The notes beneath the pieces were generated by a model that had not been told where the DNA came from, did no database searches, and was given only the letters and a program-made list of their open reading frames with translations. Below, piece by piece: positions 1 to 6,073 of a stretch of 10,571 nt of DNA. The position numbers and the translations under genes are program-made. How positions within the stretch are numbered: the first letter of the stretch is position 1; each line of letters begins with the position of its first letter. Source of the stretch: Armatimonadota bacterium (GTDB lineage: Bacteria > Sysuimicrobiota > Sysuimicrobiia > Sysuimicrobiales > Kaftiobacteriaceae); NCBI GenBank assembly GCA_020028535.1, contig JAIBHM010000043.1, forward strand, positions 1 through 10,571, given 5' to 3'.

Positions 1-257
1 GAGAGCCGGCTGCGCAGCATCTGTCCGAAAGGCGAGAGGTCTGTGCCCTCCGATCTGGGCGCCAGATGGACACGCGCCCACCGCGGGTGAATGGAGCACA
101 AGACACTCGCCTGCCCGCCCGAACCGCGGAGGTCAATGACGATCTCCTGCTCGCCGGTCTGTCCCACCCGCTGGACACTCGCGCCGGCGAGGCGTTCCAG
201 ATCCACGGCAACGGCGGCGAGGACGAGGCTGTCGAACGACCCGATCAGGGCGGCCAT
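1..257 (-). CDS. rqcH: RqcH / NFACT-family ribosome quality-control factor, N-terminal part (truncated by window edge)
   Basis: Reading the minus strand from ATG at 257 gives 85 uninterrupted codons running off the left edge; an in-frame TAG lies three codons upstream, which fixes the start. The protein begins MAALIGSFDSLVLAAVAVDL and continues with 'QEIVIDLRG', 'LCSIHPRWARVHLAP' and 'PFGQMLRSRL'. This is the NFACT-N pattern (F/D-x-L-V-L near the start, later S-x-HP-x-x-x-R-hydrophobic-H-L and a P-x-x-F-x-x-x-L-R-x-x-L segment). By family knowledge, RqcH binds 60S-like stalled 50S-peptidyl-tRNA complexes and adds C-terminal alanine tails for degradation. The Asp-Arg pair near residue 97 needed for tail synthesis in B. 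subtilis RqcH lies beyond the edge, so tailing ability cannot be judged. It is divergent from yicC, a neighbourhood shared with Bacillota. Older annotations call this family fibronectin-binding protein. Confidence 0.85.
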   Translation of the reverse strand, partial: MAALIGSFDSLVLAAVAVDLERLAGASVQRVGQTGEQEIVIDLRGSGGQASVLCSIHPRWARVHLAPRSEGTDLSPFGQMLRSRL

Positions 258-265
258 CCCGCCCT

Positions 266-295
266 ACGATACCCCACGACAGGAGTCCATTCCAA
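266..295 (-). promoter_or_regulatory. Weak sigma-70-like promoter candidate for rqcH
   Basis: On the minus strand a TTGGAA box (plus 290-295) is followed after 18 nt by TATCGT (plus 266-271). Each matches the consensus at 4 of 6 positions. Transcription would begin almost at the ATG at 257. Some promoter is required in this 61-nt divergent gap, but these boxes are too weak to be sure of. Confidence 0.2.
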
Positions 296-296
296 C

Positions 297-317
297 TGAC
301 AAGAAGCAGAACTGTCA
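297..317. promoter_or_regulatory. Dyad TGACA-N11-TGTCA in the rqcH/yicC divergent intergenic region
   Basis: TGACA at 297-301 and its reverse complement TGTCA at 313-317 are separated by 11 nt immediately before the yicC start codon. Such spacing puts the half-sites about one and a half helical turns apart, and the site lies between two divergent genes, so it could be an operator. A 5-bp dyad can occur by chance, so this is only a candidate. Confidence 0.2.
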
Positions 318-318
318 C

Positions 319-1200
319 ATGATCCGCAGCATGACCGGATACGGCCGCGCTGAAGCGCAGACCGCGTCAGGACGGTTCACCGTCGAGATGCGGTCGGTGA
401 ACCACCGGTTCGGGGAAGTGCTGGTACGATTGCCCCGCGACCTCGCGCCGCTCGAGGACCGCGTGCGCGCGGTGGTCCAGACGCGCGTGTTGCGGGGACG
501 GGTGGAAGTGACCGTGATCAGGGAGGATCGCGCGACGCGGACCAAAACCGTGCGCGCGGATGTCGACCTCGCCACCGCCTACGCTCAGGCCCTGAAAGAG
601 CTGGCCGGCGTGCTCCGCGTTCGCGAGGGGATGACACTCGCGCAGGTGGCCGCCCTCCCCGACGTGATCCGGGTCGAGGAGACGAAAGAAGACCTCGACA
701 CCCTGTGGCCCCAGCTGGCCGCCGCGCTCGAGGAGGCCACCACCGATCTCGTGGAGATGCGTGAGGCCGAGGGGCGCCGTCTCGCCGAGGACCTGGAGAC
801 GCGTCTCCTGCACGTGGAAGAGCTGGCCCGGGGTGTGGAGGCCCGTTCGCGGGGCGCCGTGGGCGAGTTCGTCACCCGCCTGCGGGAGCGGATCGCGGCG
901 CTGCTGGGGGAAGTGCCGGTTGACGAGAACCGGCTGGCCGCGGAGGTGGCGATTTTCGCCGAACGCAGCGACGTGAGCGAGGAAGTGACCCGGTTGCGCA
1001 GCCACGTGGCACAGTTCCGCCAGGATCTCCGGGATGCCGAGGGGGCGGTGGGCCGCCGGCTGGAGTTCGTCTTGCAGGAGATGGGGCGCGAGGTCAACAC
1101 CACCGGCGCCAAAGCGAACGATCTCGAGATCACCCGCGCGGTCATTTCGATGAAGGGTGAGCTGGAGAGCATGCGGGAGCAGATCCAGAACGTCGAGTAG
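319..1200 (+). CDS. yicC: YicC/YloC-family endoribonuclease
   Basis: The product is 293 aa, the usual family length. It opens with the signature MIRSMTGYGRAE, followed by 'EMRSVNHRFGEV' (residues 23-34) and the conserved end 'RLEFVLQEMGREVNTTGAKAND', then 'MKGELESMREQIQNVE'. The ATG at 319 is chosen because family members begin MI(K/R)SMTG(Y/F)G; the open frame extends upstream to 91, but that part lies opposite rqcH and has no family similarity. E. coli YicC and B. subtilis YloC are metal-dependent endoribonucleases acting on RNA in the cytoplasm. The N-terminal half is the YicC-like domain and the C-terminal part the DUF1732 domain, rich in helices and charged residues. The Shine-Dalgarno is weak (AAGAAG about 10 nt upstream). 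It is the first plus-strand gene of the cluster, with remA 9 nt downstream. Confidence 0.93.
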   Translation: MIRSMTGYGRAEAQTASGRFTVEMRSVNHRFGEVLVRLPRDLAPLEDRVRAVVQTRVLRGRVEVTVIREDRATRTKTVRADVDLATAYAQALKELAGVLRVREGMTLAQVAALPDVIRVEETKEDLDTLWPQLAAALEEATTDLVEMREAEGRRLAEDLETRLLHVEELARGVEARSRGAVGEFVTRLRERIAALLGEVPVDENRLAAEVAIFAERSDVSEEVTRLRSHVAQFRQDLRDAEGAVGRRLEFVLQEMGREVNTTGAKANDLEITRAVISMKGELESMREQIQNVE

Positions 1201-1209
1201 GGCGAGTCC

Positions 1210-1491
1210 GTGGAACCCCGTCTGATCAATGTCGGCTTCGGGAATATCGTAGCGGCCAACCGGATTATTGCCATCGTCGCGCCGGATTCGGCGCCCATCA
1301 AGCGCATCATCCAGGAAGCCCGCGACAAGGGCGCCCTCATCGATGCAACATATGGCCGCCGTACGCGGGCGGTCGTGATCACAGACAGCGGCCATGTCGT
1401 GCTCTCCGCGGTGCAGCCCGAAACCGTGGCGCACCGGTTTACCACGCGGGAAGACGCCACCCGCGGGGACGAAGAGGAGGAGCCGGAATAG
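1210..1491 (+). CDS. remA: RemA/DUF370-family DNA-binding regulator
   Basis: The product is 93 aa from a GTG start 9 nt after yicC. It contains the family core 'INVGFGNIVAANRIIAIV', 'SAPIKRIIQEARDKG', 'LIDATYGRRTRAVVI' and 'SGHVVLSAVQPETVAHR', which match B. subtilis RemA closely throughout. RemA forms ring-shaped oligomers that bind DNA and, in B. subtilis, activate biofilm matrix and osmoprotection genes; the conserved Arg residues of the 'YGRRTRAVV' segment are in the DNA-binding surface region. The tail after about residue 80 is strongly acidic (TRGDEEEEPE) and not part of the conserved core. The yicC-remA pairing is the standard one. Whether it controls a matrix in this organism is unknown; targets cannot be read from the window. 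Confidence 0.93.
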   Translation: MEPRLINVGFGNIVAANRIIAIVAPDSAPIKRIIQEARDKGALIDATYGRRTRAVVITDSGHVVLSAVQPETVAHRFTTREDATRGDEEEEPE

Positions 1492-1498
1492 AGCCCGC

Positions 1499-2035
1499 AT
1501 GATTATCGCCATCGCGGGTCCCATCGGCGTCGGGAAAACCACTATCGCCCGCGCGCTGGCTGAGCGCCTGAAATATCGGTACATCTCCGGCGGACAGGTG
1601 TTCCACGAGATCGCCCGCGAGCGCGGGATCTCGGTGCTCGAGGTGAATAAGCTCGCTGAAACGGATCCGGCCATCGACCGCGAAGTGGATCGCCGGCAAC
1701 ACGAGCTGGCCAAGGCCGGGAACTGCGTCGTAGAGAGCCGCCTGAGCGGATGGATGGTGGACGCCGACCTGAAGGTGTGGTTGCGCGCTCCAGTGGACGT
1801 GCGTGCCGCACGTGTGGCGCAGCGGGAGAGGCAGCGGGTCGAGGTGGCGAGGGCGGAGCTGGTGGAGCGCGAGCGAAGCGAGTGGGCGCGCTACAAGGCC
1901 GCCTACAACATCGATATCGACGATCTGAGTCCCTATCACCTCGTGATCGACACCACGCTGTGGAACGTCGAGGGGCTCGTCGACGCGCTGGCCGGCCTGG
2001 CGCGCGCGGCCTTGACCGGGATGCGCACACCATGA
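1499..2035 (+). CDS. cmk: Archaeal-type cytidylate (CMP/dCMP) kinase
   Basis: The product is 178 aa, starting 7 nt after remA; no other start codon is available between the two. It has a P-loop GPIGVGKTT at residues 7-15, the 'YISGGQVFHEIARERG' substrate segment, 'ETDPAIDREVDRRQHELA', 'VVESRLSGWM', 'DLKVWLRAPVDVRAARVAQRE', and the end 'RYKAAYNIDIDDLSPYHLVI'. These are the landmarks of the short archaeal-type cytidylate kinases, not of bacterial Cmk (about 220 aa) or guanylate kinase (about 200 aa, GPSGVGKST and a GMP-binding domain). The expected reaction is ATP + CMP to ADP + CDP. It occupies the position where remA is followed by gmk in Bacillota. AGGAGG at 1475-1480 lies rather far (18 nt) from the ATG. 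The exact nucleotide specificity is inferred from family resemblance. Confidence 0.85.
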   Translation: MIIAIAGPIGVGKTTIARALAERLKYRYISGGQVFHEIARERGISVLEVNKLAETDPAIDREVDRRQHELAKAGNCVVESRLSGWMVDADLKVWLRAPVDVRAARVAQRERQRVEVARAELVERERSEWARYKAAYNIDIDDLSPYHLVIDTTLWNVEGLVDALAGLARAALTGMRTP

Positions 2036-2592
2036 GTGATCCGCGGCTGACCGGCAAAGTCATTGTGGTTGGTGTCACGGGCGGGATCGCCGCCTACAAG
2101 ACGGCGCAGATTGTGAGCCGGTTGCGCCAGATGGGCGCGGACATGTACGTCGTGATGACCGGGTCTGCGACACACTTCGTCTCAGCCCTGACATTTCGCA
2201 CCCTGTCGCAGAACCCGGTCATCACGACGCTCTGGGATCCTGAAAACCCCTACGACGAACCCCATGTGGCCCTGGGCGAACGAGCGTCGTTGTATGTCAT
2301 CGCGCCGGCTACCGCCCATACGATTGGCAAGCTCGCGCTCGGCCTGGCCGACGATGCCGTCACCGCGACCGCGCTGGTCACACGGGCCCCGGTGCTGTTG
2401 GCGCCAGCGATGCATGACGCGATGTACGAGCATCCGACGACCCAGGAACACCTGCGCACGTTGCGCCAGCGTGGATATCATCAGATCGGTCCCGAGACCG
2501 GGTGGCTCGCGTCCGGCCGCCAGGGTATCGGCCGCATGTCCGAGCCGGACGCCATCGTCGATGAGATCTTGACCATCCTCGACGCGCGTTGA
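2032..2592 (+). CDS. coaC: Phosphopantothenoylcysteine decarboxylase-type flavoprotein (stand-alone CoaC)
   Basis: The product is 186 aa, starting at an ATGA overlap with cmk. It is a single HFCD flavoprotein domain: 'GVTGGIAAYKTA' (14-25, FMN phosphate loop), 'EPHVALG' with the presumed catalytic His78, 'APATAHTIGKLALGLADD' (91-108), 'APAMHDAMYEHP' (124-135) and 'GWLASGRQGIGRM' (157-169). By family knowledge it decarboxylates 4'-phosphopantothenoylcysteine to phosphopantetheine in CoA synthesis. The usual bacterial CoaBC is about 400 aa with a C-terminal synthetase; that half is absent here and not found in the 57 nt before priA. Two positions differ from E. coli Dfp: the Asn of PxMNxxMW is His128, and the clamp Cys is Ser161. 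From memory, actinobacterial CoaBC also has PAMH and lacks the Cys, so activity is plausible. A different HFCD decarboxylase is the alternative. Confidence 0.8.
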   Translation: MSDPRLTGKVIVVGVTGGIAAYKTAQIVSRLRQMGADMYVVMTGSATHFVSALTFRTLSQNPVITTLWDPENPYDEPHVALGERASLYVIAPATAHTIGKLALGLADDAVTATALVTRAPVLLAPAMHDAMYEHPTTQEHLRTLRQRGYHQIGPETGWLASGRQGIGRMSEPDAIVDEILTILDAR

Positions 2593-2597
2593 TCCAG

Positions 2598-2612
2598 GCG
2601 GCGCTCCGCCGC
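2598..2612 (+). other. Small GC-rich hairpin in the coaC-priA gap
   Basis: GCGGCG (2598-2603) pairs perfectly with CGCCGC (2607-2612) around a CTC loop, 6 nt after the coaC stop. No T-run follows, so it is not a classical terminator. In DNA this rich in G+C such short stems arise easily. It may slow polymerase or protect the upstream mRNA end. Confidence 0.3.
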
Positions 2613-2649
2613 GCGGGTCCACGCGCGTGACGGAAGGGTTCGAAGGCCT

Positions 2650-4566
2650 ATGTTTGCCGAGGTGGCGGTAAACGCCCCGCTGCGGGCGGGGGATCGGACC
2701 TTCACGTTTGCGGTTCCGCCGGAGATTGAGCCGCAGATCACCATCGGCACGCCCGTGCGCGTGCCGTTCGGGCGCCAGACGCCCACCGGATTCGTCGTGA
2801 GCCTTTCCGCCGCCAGCGGCCGTGCGGTACGTCCCATCGCGACCGTGGACGAACGTATGCCGCCGTTGCCCGCCGAACTCGTCGATCTCGCCGTGTGGAT
2901 GGCCGAACAATATGTCTGTTCGGTTGGTGAAGCCCTCTGGGCGATGATCCCCTCCGTGTCGGCCGCACACCGCAAGCGCAAAGCGCCGGATGCCTCGGGC
3001 GCGGAGGAAGTGACATCACCACCGCGGCCCGGGGAGCCTGGAGAAGTCGAGCGCGTTCTGAACCACGTGCCTGCGGCCCGGCTCGCCGTGATCGCGGATG
3101 ACGAGCGGTTCGGCGCGTATCTCGAGGCGGTCCGCTGGCTGGAGGCCGGGCAGCGTGGGGCGATCTTCCTCGTCCCCGAGGTCGTGCAGGCTCAGGCGTT
3201 CCTCCTGTGGCTGACCCGGCACAGCACCCTGCCTGCGCTCATCACGCACGGCGGACTCACCGACGCGCAGCGGTGGACGGCGTGGCGACAGGTCCAGAGC
3301 GGCGCCGTGCGGATTGTCGTGGGGACACGCCTCGCCATCTTTGCGCCCCTGCGCAATCTCTCTTTGATCGTCATCGACCATGAGGAGGATGCCTCTTATA
3401 AGGAAGAACGCGCGCCACGCTACCACGCCCGCCGGGTGGCAGAAGAGCGCGCGCGGCGCGTGGGCGCGGCGGTCCTCTGGGGCACTCCTGCGCCATCAGT
3501 GGAGGTCATGCACGCCGTAGAGGAAGGCGGGGCGGCGGCGATCGTCCGCCCTCCGGAGCGCCGCGCCGCGGTGGCGATCTCCGACGTCAGGGCGGAAGCC
3601 GGTCCGGTCGGTGGCCTGTTCGGCCGGCGGTTGTATCAACTCCTCGCCCGGATCCTTCCGCGCGGGCGGGCGATGCTCTTCGTGCCGCGGCGGGGGTACG
3701 CGGATTTCCTGCTGTGCCATGAGTGCGGCTGGGTCCCACGGTGCCCCCAGTGCGGTGTCGCGATGACGTATCACGTGCGGCAGGTTCGGCTGCAGTGTCA
3801 TCTCTGCGGGAGAAGTGACCCCGCGCCTGAGGTCTGCCGGACGTGCGGGGGGACGCATCTGCGGCCGCATGGCGTCGGCACGGAGCGGGTCGAGCAAACC
3901 GCACGACGCCTCTTCCGCGGGGCGCCGATCTTTCGCCTCGACGCAGAGGTGGCCCCGGATGAAGCTGCGCAGCAGCGCGTGTGGCAACAGTTCGGCCGCA
4001 AGGGCGGGTTGCTGATCGGCACGCAGCTGCTCGTGAAGGGGGTGGGGCAGGTTCCCGCGGTCGTGGTGGGCGTGATCGGTGTTGACGCGGGGCTGAACCT
4101 GCCCGACTTCCGCGCCGCGGAGCGGACGTACCAGGTGCTGACGCGCCTGGTGGCACTCGCCGAGCAAGAGATGATCGTGCAGACTTTTGCGCCCTCCCAC
4201 CCGGCGCTGCGGGCGCTTGTGCAGCAGGAGGCGGAAAAGTTCTATCGCGATGAGCTCGCCGCACGTAAGCGATTCCGCTATCCGCCGTACCACACGCTTG
4301 TGAACATCATCGTGACCGGACCGGATCCGGATGCGGCGCGGGACGTGGCGGCGCGCCTGGCCGGCGCGCTCGGCGAGGGCACCGAAGTGCTCGGTCCTTC
4401 TCCGGCGCCACTCGCGCGGGTGCGCGGGCGGTACCGATGGCAGGTGCTGGCGAAGGAGATCGAGGAGCTGGCCGCGCGGCGCGCCCTCACCGGCCTGCTG
4501 CGCACACTCGCTGTGCCACGCGAGACGAAAGTGATCGTTGATGTCGATCCGGTCGATCTCTTGTGA
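2650..4566 (+). CDS. priA: PriA-like primosomal protein with degenerate helicase motifs
   Basis: The product is 638 aa. The N-terminal DNA-binding domain (about 1-105: 'FAEVAVNAPL', 'GTPVRVPFGRQTPTGFVV') is followed by a helicase-like region and the eight-Cys zinc module with all ligands present: C356, C359, C365, C368, C383, C386, C396, C399. 'GLNLPDFRAAERTYQ' (481-495) and 'YPPYHTLVNI' (544-553) confirm the family. The ATPase motifs are broken: no G-x-TGSGKTE Walker A (residues 140-155 read HVPAARLAVIADDERF), DEEH is DHEE (243-246), SATPS is TPAPS (279-283), and QVAGRAGR is replaced by RLVALAEQ (499-506). Actinobacterial PriA is likewise thought to lack helicase activity, so this is probably a scaffold for replication restart that loads the replicative helicase without unwinding. 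A GAAGG sits 3 nt before the ATG. The frame is open throughout, so this is not a pseudogene by frameshift. Confidence 0.9.
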   Translation: MFAEVAVNAPLRAGDRTFTFAVPPEIEPQITIGTPVRVPFGRQTPTGFVVSLSAASGRAVRPIATVDERMPPLPAELVDLAVWMAEQYVCSVGEALWAMIPSVSAAHRKRKAPDASGAEEVTSPPRPGEPGEVERVLNHVPAARLAVIADDERFGAYLEAVRWLEAGQRGAIFLVPEVVQAQAFLLWLTRHSTLPALITHGGLTDAQRWTAWRQVQSGAVRIVVGTRLAIFAPLRNLSLIVIDHEEDASYKEERAPRYHARRVAEERARRVGAAVLWGTPAPSVEVMHAVEEGGAAAIVRPPERRAAVAISDVRAEAGPVGGLFGRRLYQLLARILPRGRAMLFVPRRGYADFLLCHECGWVPRCPQCGVAMTYHVRQVRLQCHLCGRSDPAPEVCRTCGGTHLRPHGVGTERVEQTARRLFRGAPIFRLDAEVAPDEAAQQRVWQQFGRKGGLLIGTQLLVKGVGQVPAVVVGVIGVDAGLNLPDFRAAERTYQVLTRLVALAEQEMIVQTFAPSHPALRALVQQEAEKFYRDELAARKRFRYPPYHTLVNIIVTGPDPDAARDVAARLAGALGEGTEVLGPSPAPLARVRGRYRWQVLAKEIEELAARRALTGLLRTLAVPRETKVIVDVDPVDLL

Positions 4567-5105
4567 CCAAGGTCGCAATTGATCACCATGATAGACTGGG
4601 AGCCGTGGAAATCGTGACTGTCGATAGTCCCAAGGCCGGCGTGCTCCGCCGGCGGGCGAAACCCGTCGGGCGGGTCACGGCCGACATGCAGCGTCTCATC
4701 GACCGGATGATCAATGCCATGCGGGAGGCGAAGGGCGTGGGTCTCGCCGCCCCGCAGGTCGGCGTGAGCAAGCGCGTCTTCGTGGCGGAGGTGGAGGAGC
4801 GCGTCCACGTCTTCATCGATCCGCAGATCGTGAAAAAGGACGGCGAAGAGATCTCGAGTGAGGGTTGCCTGTCCGTCCCAGGAATCGTTGCAGATGTGCC
4901 TCGCGCGCTGCAGGTCACGGTCAAGGGCAAGAACCGCAAAGGCCGGGGGATCACCATCGCCGCGGAGGGTTTGCTCGCGCGGGTGATCCAGCACGAGGTG
5001 GATCACCTCGATGGAGTCCTCTTCCTGGACAGGGTGGTGGATCGCTCCACGATTCGCGAGGTGACTGCCTCCACCGAGGTGGAAGCCGCGACGCCGCCCG
5101 CATGA
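4563..5105 (+). CDS. def: Peptide deformylase
   Basis: The product removes the formyl group from the N-terminal fMet of nascent proteins, using a bound metal ion (Fe2+ in most family members). All three motifs are intact: GVGLAAPQVG (58-67), EGCLS (100-104, metal ligand C102) and QHEVDHLDG (143-151, ligands H144 and H148, catalytic E145). The length of 180 aa is within range. The start is ambiguous: GTG at 4563 gives a GTGA overlap with priA, but the first 14 residues are unlike the family. An in-frame GTG at 4605 gives a 166-aa protein beginning (M)EIVTVDSP, closer to typical Def N-termini (MEI-x-T), though its GGGAG lies only 2 nt from the start. The neighbouring fmt gene encodes the enzyme that adds the formyl group to initiator tRNA; def-fmt is a classic pair. 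Confidence 0.95.
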   Translation: MTKVAIDHHDRLGAVEIVTVDSPKAGVLRRRAKPVGRVTADMQRLIDRMINAMREAKGVGLAAPQVGVSKRVFVAEVEERVHVFIDPQIVKKDGEEISSEGCLSVPGIVADVPRALQVTVKGKNRKGRGITIAAEGLLARVIQHEVDHLDGVLFLDRVVDRSTIREVTASTEVEAATPPA

Positions 5106-6046
5106 CGATCCCGCGCCTGCGCGCGGTGTTCCTGGGAACCCCCGCGTTCGCCGTTCCCTCGCTGCGCGCGCTGCTCACCGCCGGCGAGGTCCTCGCTGTC
5201 GTCACCCAACCCGACAAGCCGAAGGGGCGGGGACGACGGACCGTGCCTCCCCCCGTCGCCGTCTTCGCCCGCGAGCGCGGGCTGCGCGTGCTCCAACCCG
5301 CGAAGCTGCGCTCCCCCGAGGTGCTGGAGACGCTGCGCGAGCTGGCACCCGACATCATCGTGACCGTCGCGTACGGGAAGATCATCCCCAAAGAGATCCT
5401 CGAACTCGCGCCGCGCGGATCTATCAACGTGCATCCGTCGTTGCTGCCGAAATACCGGGGCGCCTCGCCGATTCACGCCGTTCTCCGCGACGGACAGCGG
5501 GAGACCGGCGTGACCATCATGTATCAGTCGATGGAGCTGGATGCGGGCGACATCATCCTGCAGCGAACGGTGCCGATCGATCTCAACGATACGGCGCAGA
5601 CCCTCGAAGAGAAGCTCGCTGCCGCCGGCGCCGATGCGCTCGTCGAGGCCTTGCGGCTCATCGCCGGAGGCCGGGCGCCGCGGATCCCACAAGATCCCTC
5701 GCAGGCAACGTACGTGGGCAAGCTCAGCAAGGAAGATGGACGGATCGATTGGTCAAGGCCTGCCGCACGGCTGGTCGACTTCATCCGCGCGATGAATCCC
5801 TGGCCGTCGGCCTACACCTGGCACCGGGGGCAGCTCCTGAAGATCTGGAAGGCCGATGTGGTGCCCCGTGCCGGTGCACCGGGCACGGTCGTTGAGGTTC
5901 GGCGGGGGCAAGGGTTTGTGGTCGGGACGGGAGACGGCGGGCTGCTCGTTCTCGAAGTCCAGCCGGAAGGGCGCAGGCGTATGAGCGCGGATGAGTACGC
6001 GCGCGGCGCCCGTTTGCAGATCGGAGAATTGCTCGGAATGCTATAA
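5102..6046 (+). CDS. fmt: Methionyl-tRNA formyltransferase
   Basis: The product is 314 aa, the standard length, beginning at an ATGA overlap with def. It transfers a formyl group from 10-formyl-tetrahydrofolate to Met-tRNAfMet for initiation. The N-terminal Rossmann-like catalytic domain (about 5-185) starts 'LRAVFLGTPAFAVPSL' and has 'VTQPDKPKGRGRR' (34-46, the tRNA-contacting loop), the active-site 'INVHPSLLPKYRGASPI' (108-124, N109 and H111) and 'LDAGDI' (146-151, with the catalytic Asp147). The C-terminal OB-like domain (about 205-310) includes 'RAMNPWPSAYT' (229-239). No key residue is missing. Its TAA stop lies inside a TATAAT hexamer, so its end doubles as a promoter-like element for the next gene. 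Confidence 0.96.
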   Translation: MTIPRLRAVFLGTPAFAVPSLRALLTAGEVLAVVTQPDKPKGRGRRTVPPPVAVFARERGLRVLQPAKLRSPEVLETLRELAPDIIVTVAYGKIIPKEILELAPRGSINVHPSLLPKYRGASPIHAVLRDGQRETGVTIMYQSMELDAGDIILQRTVPIDLNDTAQTLEEKLAAAGADALVEALRLIAGGRAPRIPQDPSQATYVGKLSKEDGRIDWSRPAARLVDFIRAMNPWPSAYTWHRGQLLKIWKADVVPRAGAPGTVVEVRRGQGFVVGTGDGGLLVLEVQPEGRRRMSADEYARGARLQIGELLGML

Positions 6047-6047
6047 T
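6039..6047 (+). promoter_or_regulatory. Extended -10 promoter element (TGcTATAAT) before the yugP-like gene
   Basis: A perfect TATAAT at 6042-6047 is preceded by the extended TGn at 6039-6041. It overlaps the fmt TAA stop and lies 27 nt before the next ATG. A start of transcription near 6054 would leave a leader of about 20 nt containing the Shine-Dalgarno. No good -35 box is seen at 17 nt, as expected when an extended -10 is used. An AT-rich consensus match in such GC-rich DNA is unlikely to be trivial, but one codon (cta-taa) is constrained by the protein end. Confidence 0.5.
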
Positions 6048-6057
6048 TGGGGCCGAC

Positions 6058-6065
6058 GGAGGTGA
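6058..6065 (+). promoter_or_regulatory. Strong Shine-Dalgarno for the yugP-like gene
   Basis: GGAGGTGA lies 8 nt before the ATG at 6074 and is the best ribosome binding site in the window. It decides this start over the GTG codons at 6062 and 6068, which lie in or just after the site. Confidence 0.7.
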
Positions 6066-6073
6066 CGTGATCG

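Noticed and set aside
66..299. A 77-aa plus-strand open frame
   Set aside because: It is antisense to rqcH and its composition is that of an opposite-strand shadow in GC-rich DNA.
91..318. Upstream extension of the yicC reading frame to an ATG at 91
   Set aside because: This part lies opposite the clearly recognisable rqcH N-terminus, has no family similarity, and YicC proteins start at the MIRSMTGYG signature.
367..1713. A 448-aa minus-strand open frame across yicC, remA and cmk
   Set aside because: All three plus-strand genes are confirmed by family motifs; the minus frame is His/Arg/Pro-rich without recognisable domains and reflects codon bias.
2593..2649. A frameshifted remnant of CoaB after coaC
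   Set aside because: Only 57 nt are available, they hold a GC hairpin, and no CoaB-like sequence is readable in any frame; CoaB is simply absent here.
3496..4578. A 360-aa minus-strand open frame within priA
   Set aside because: It lies wholly opposite the zinc module and C-terminal part of priA and has no recognisable domain.
4575..4600. A promoter before def (TTGATC with TAGACT)
   Set aside because: The spacing between the boxes is only about 7 nt and no alternative -35 fits at 16-18 nt.
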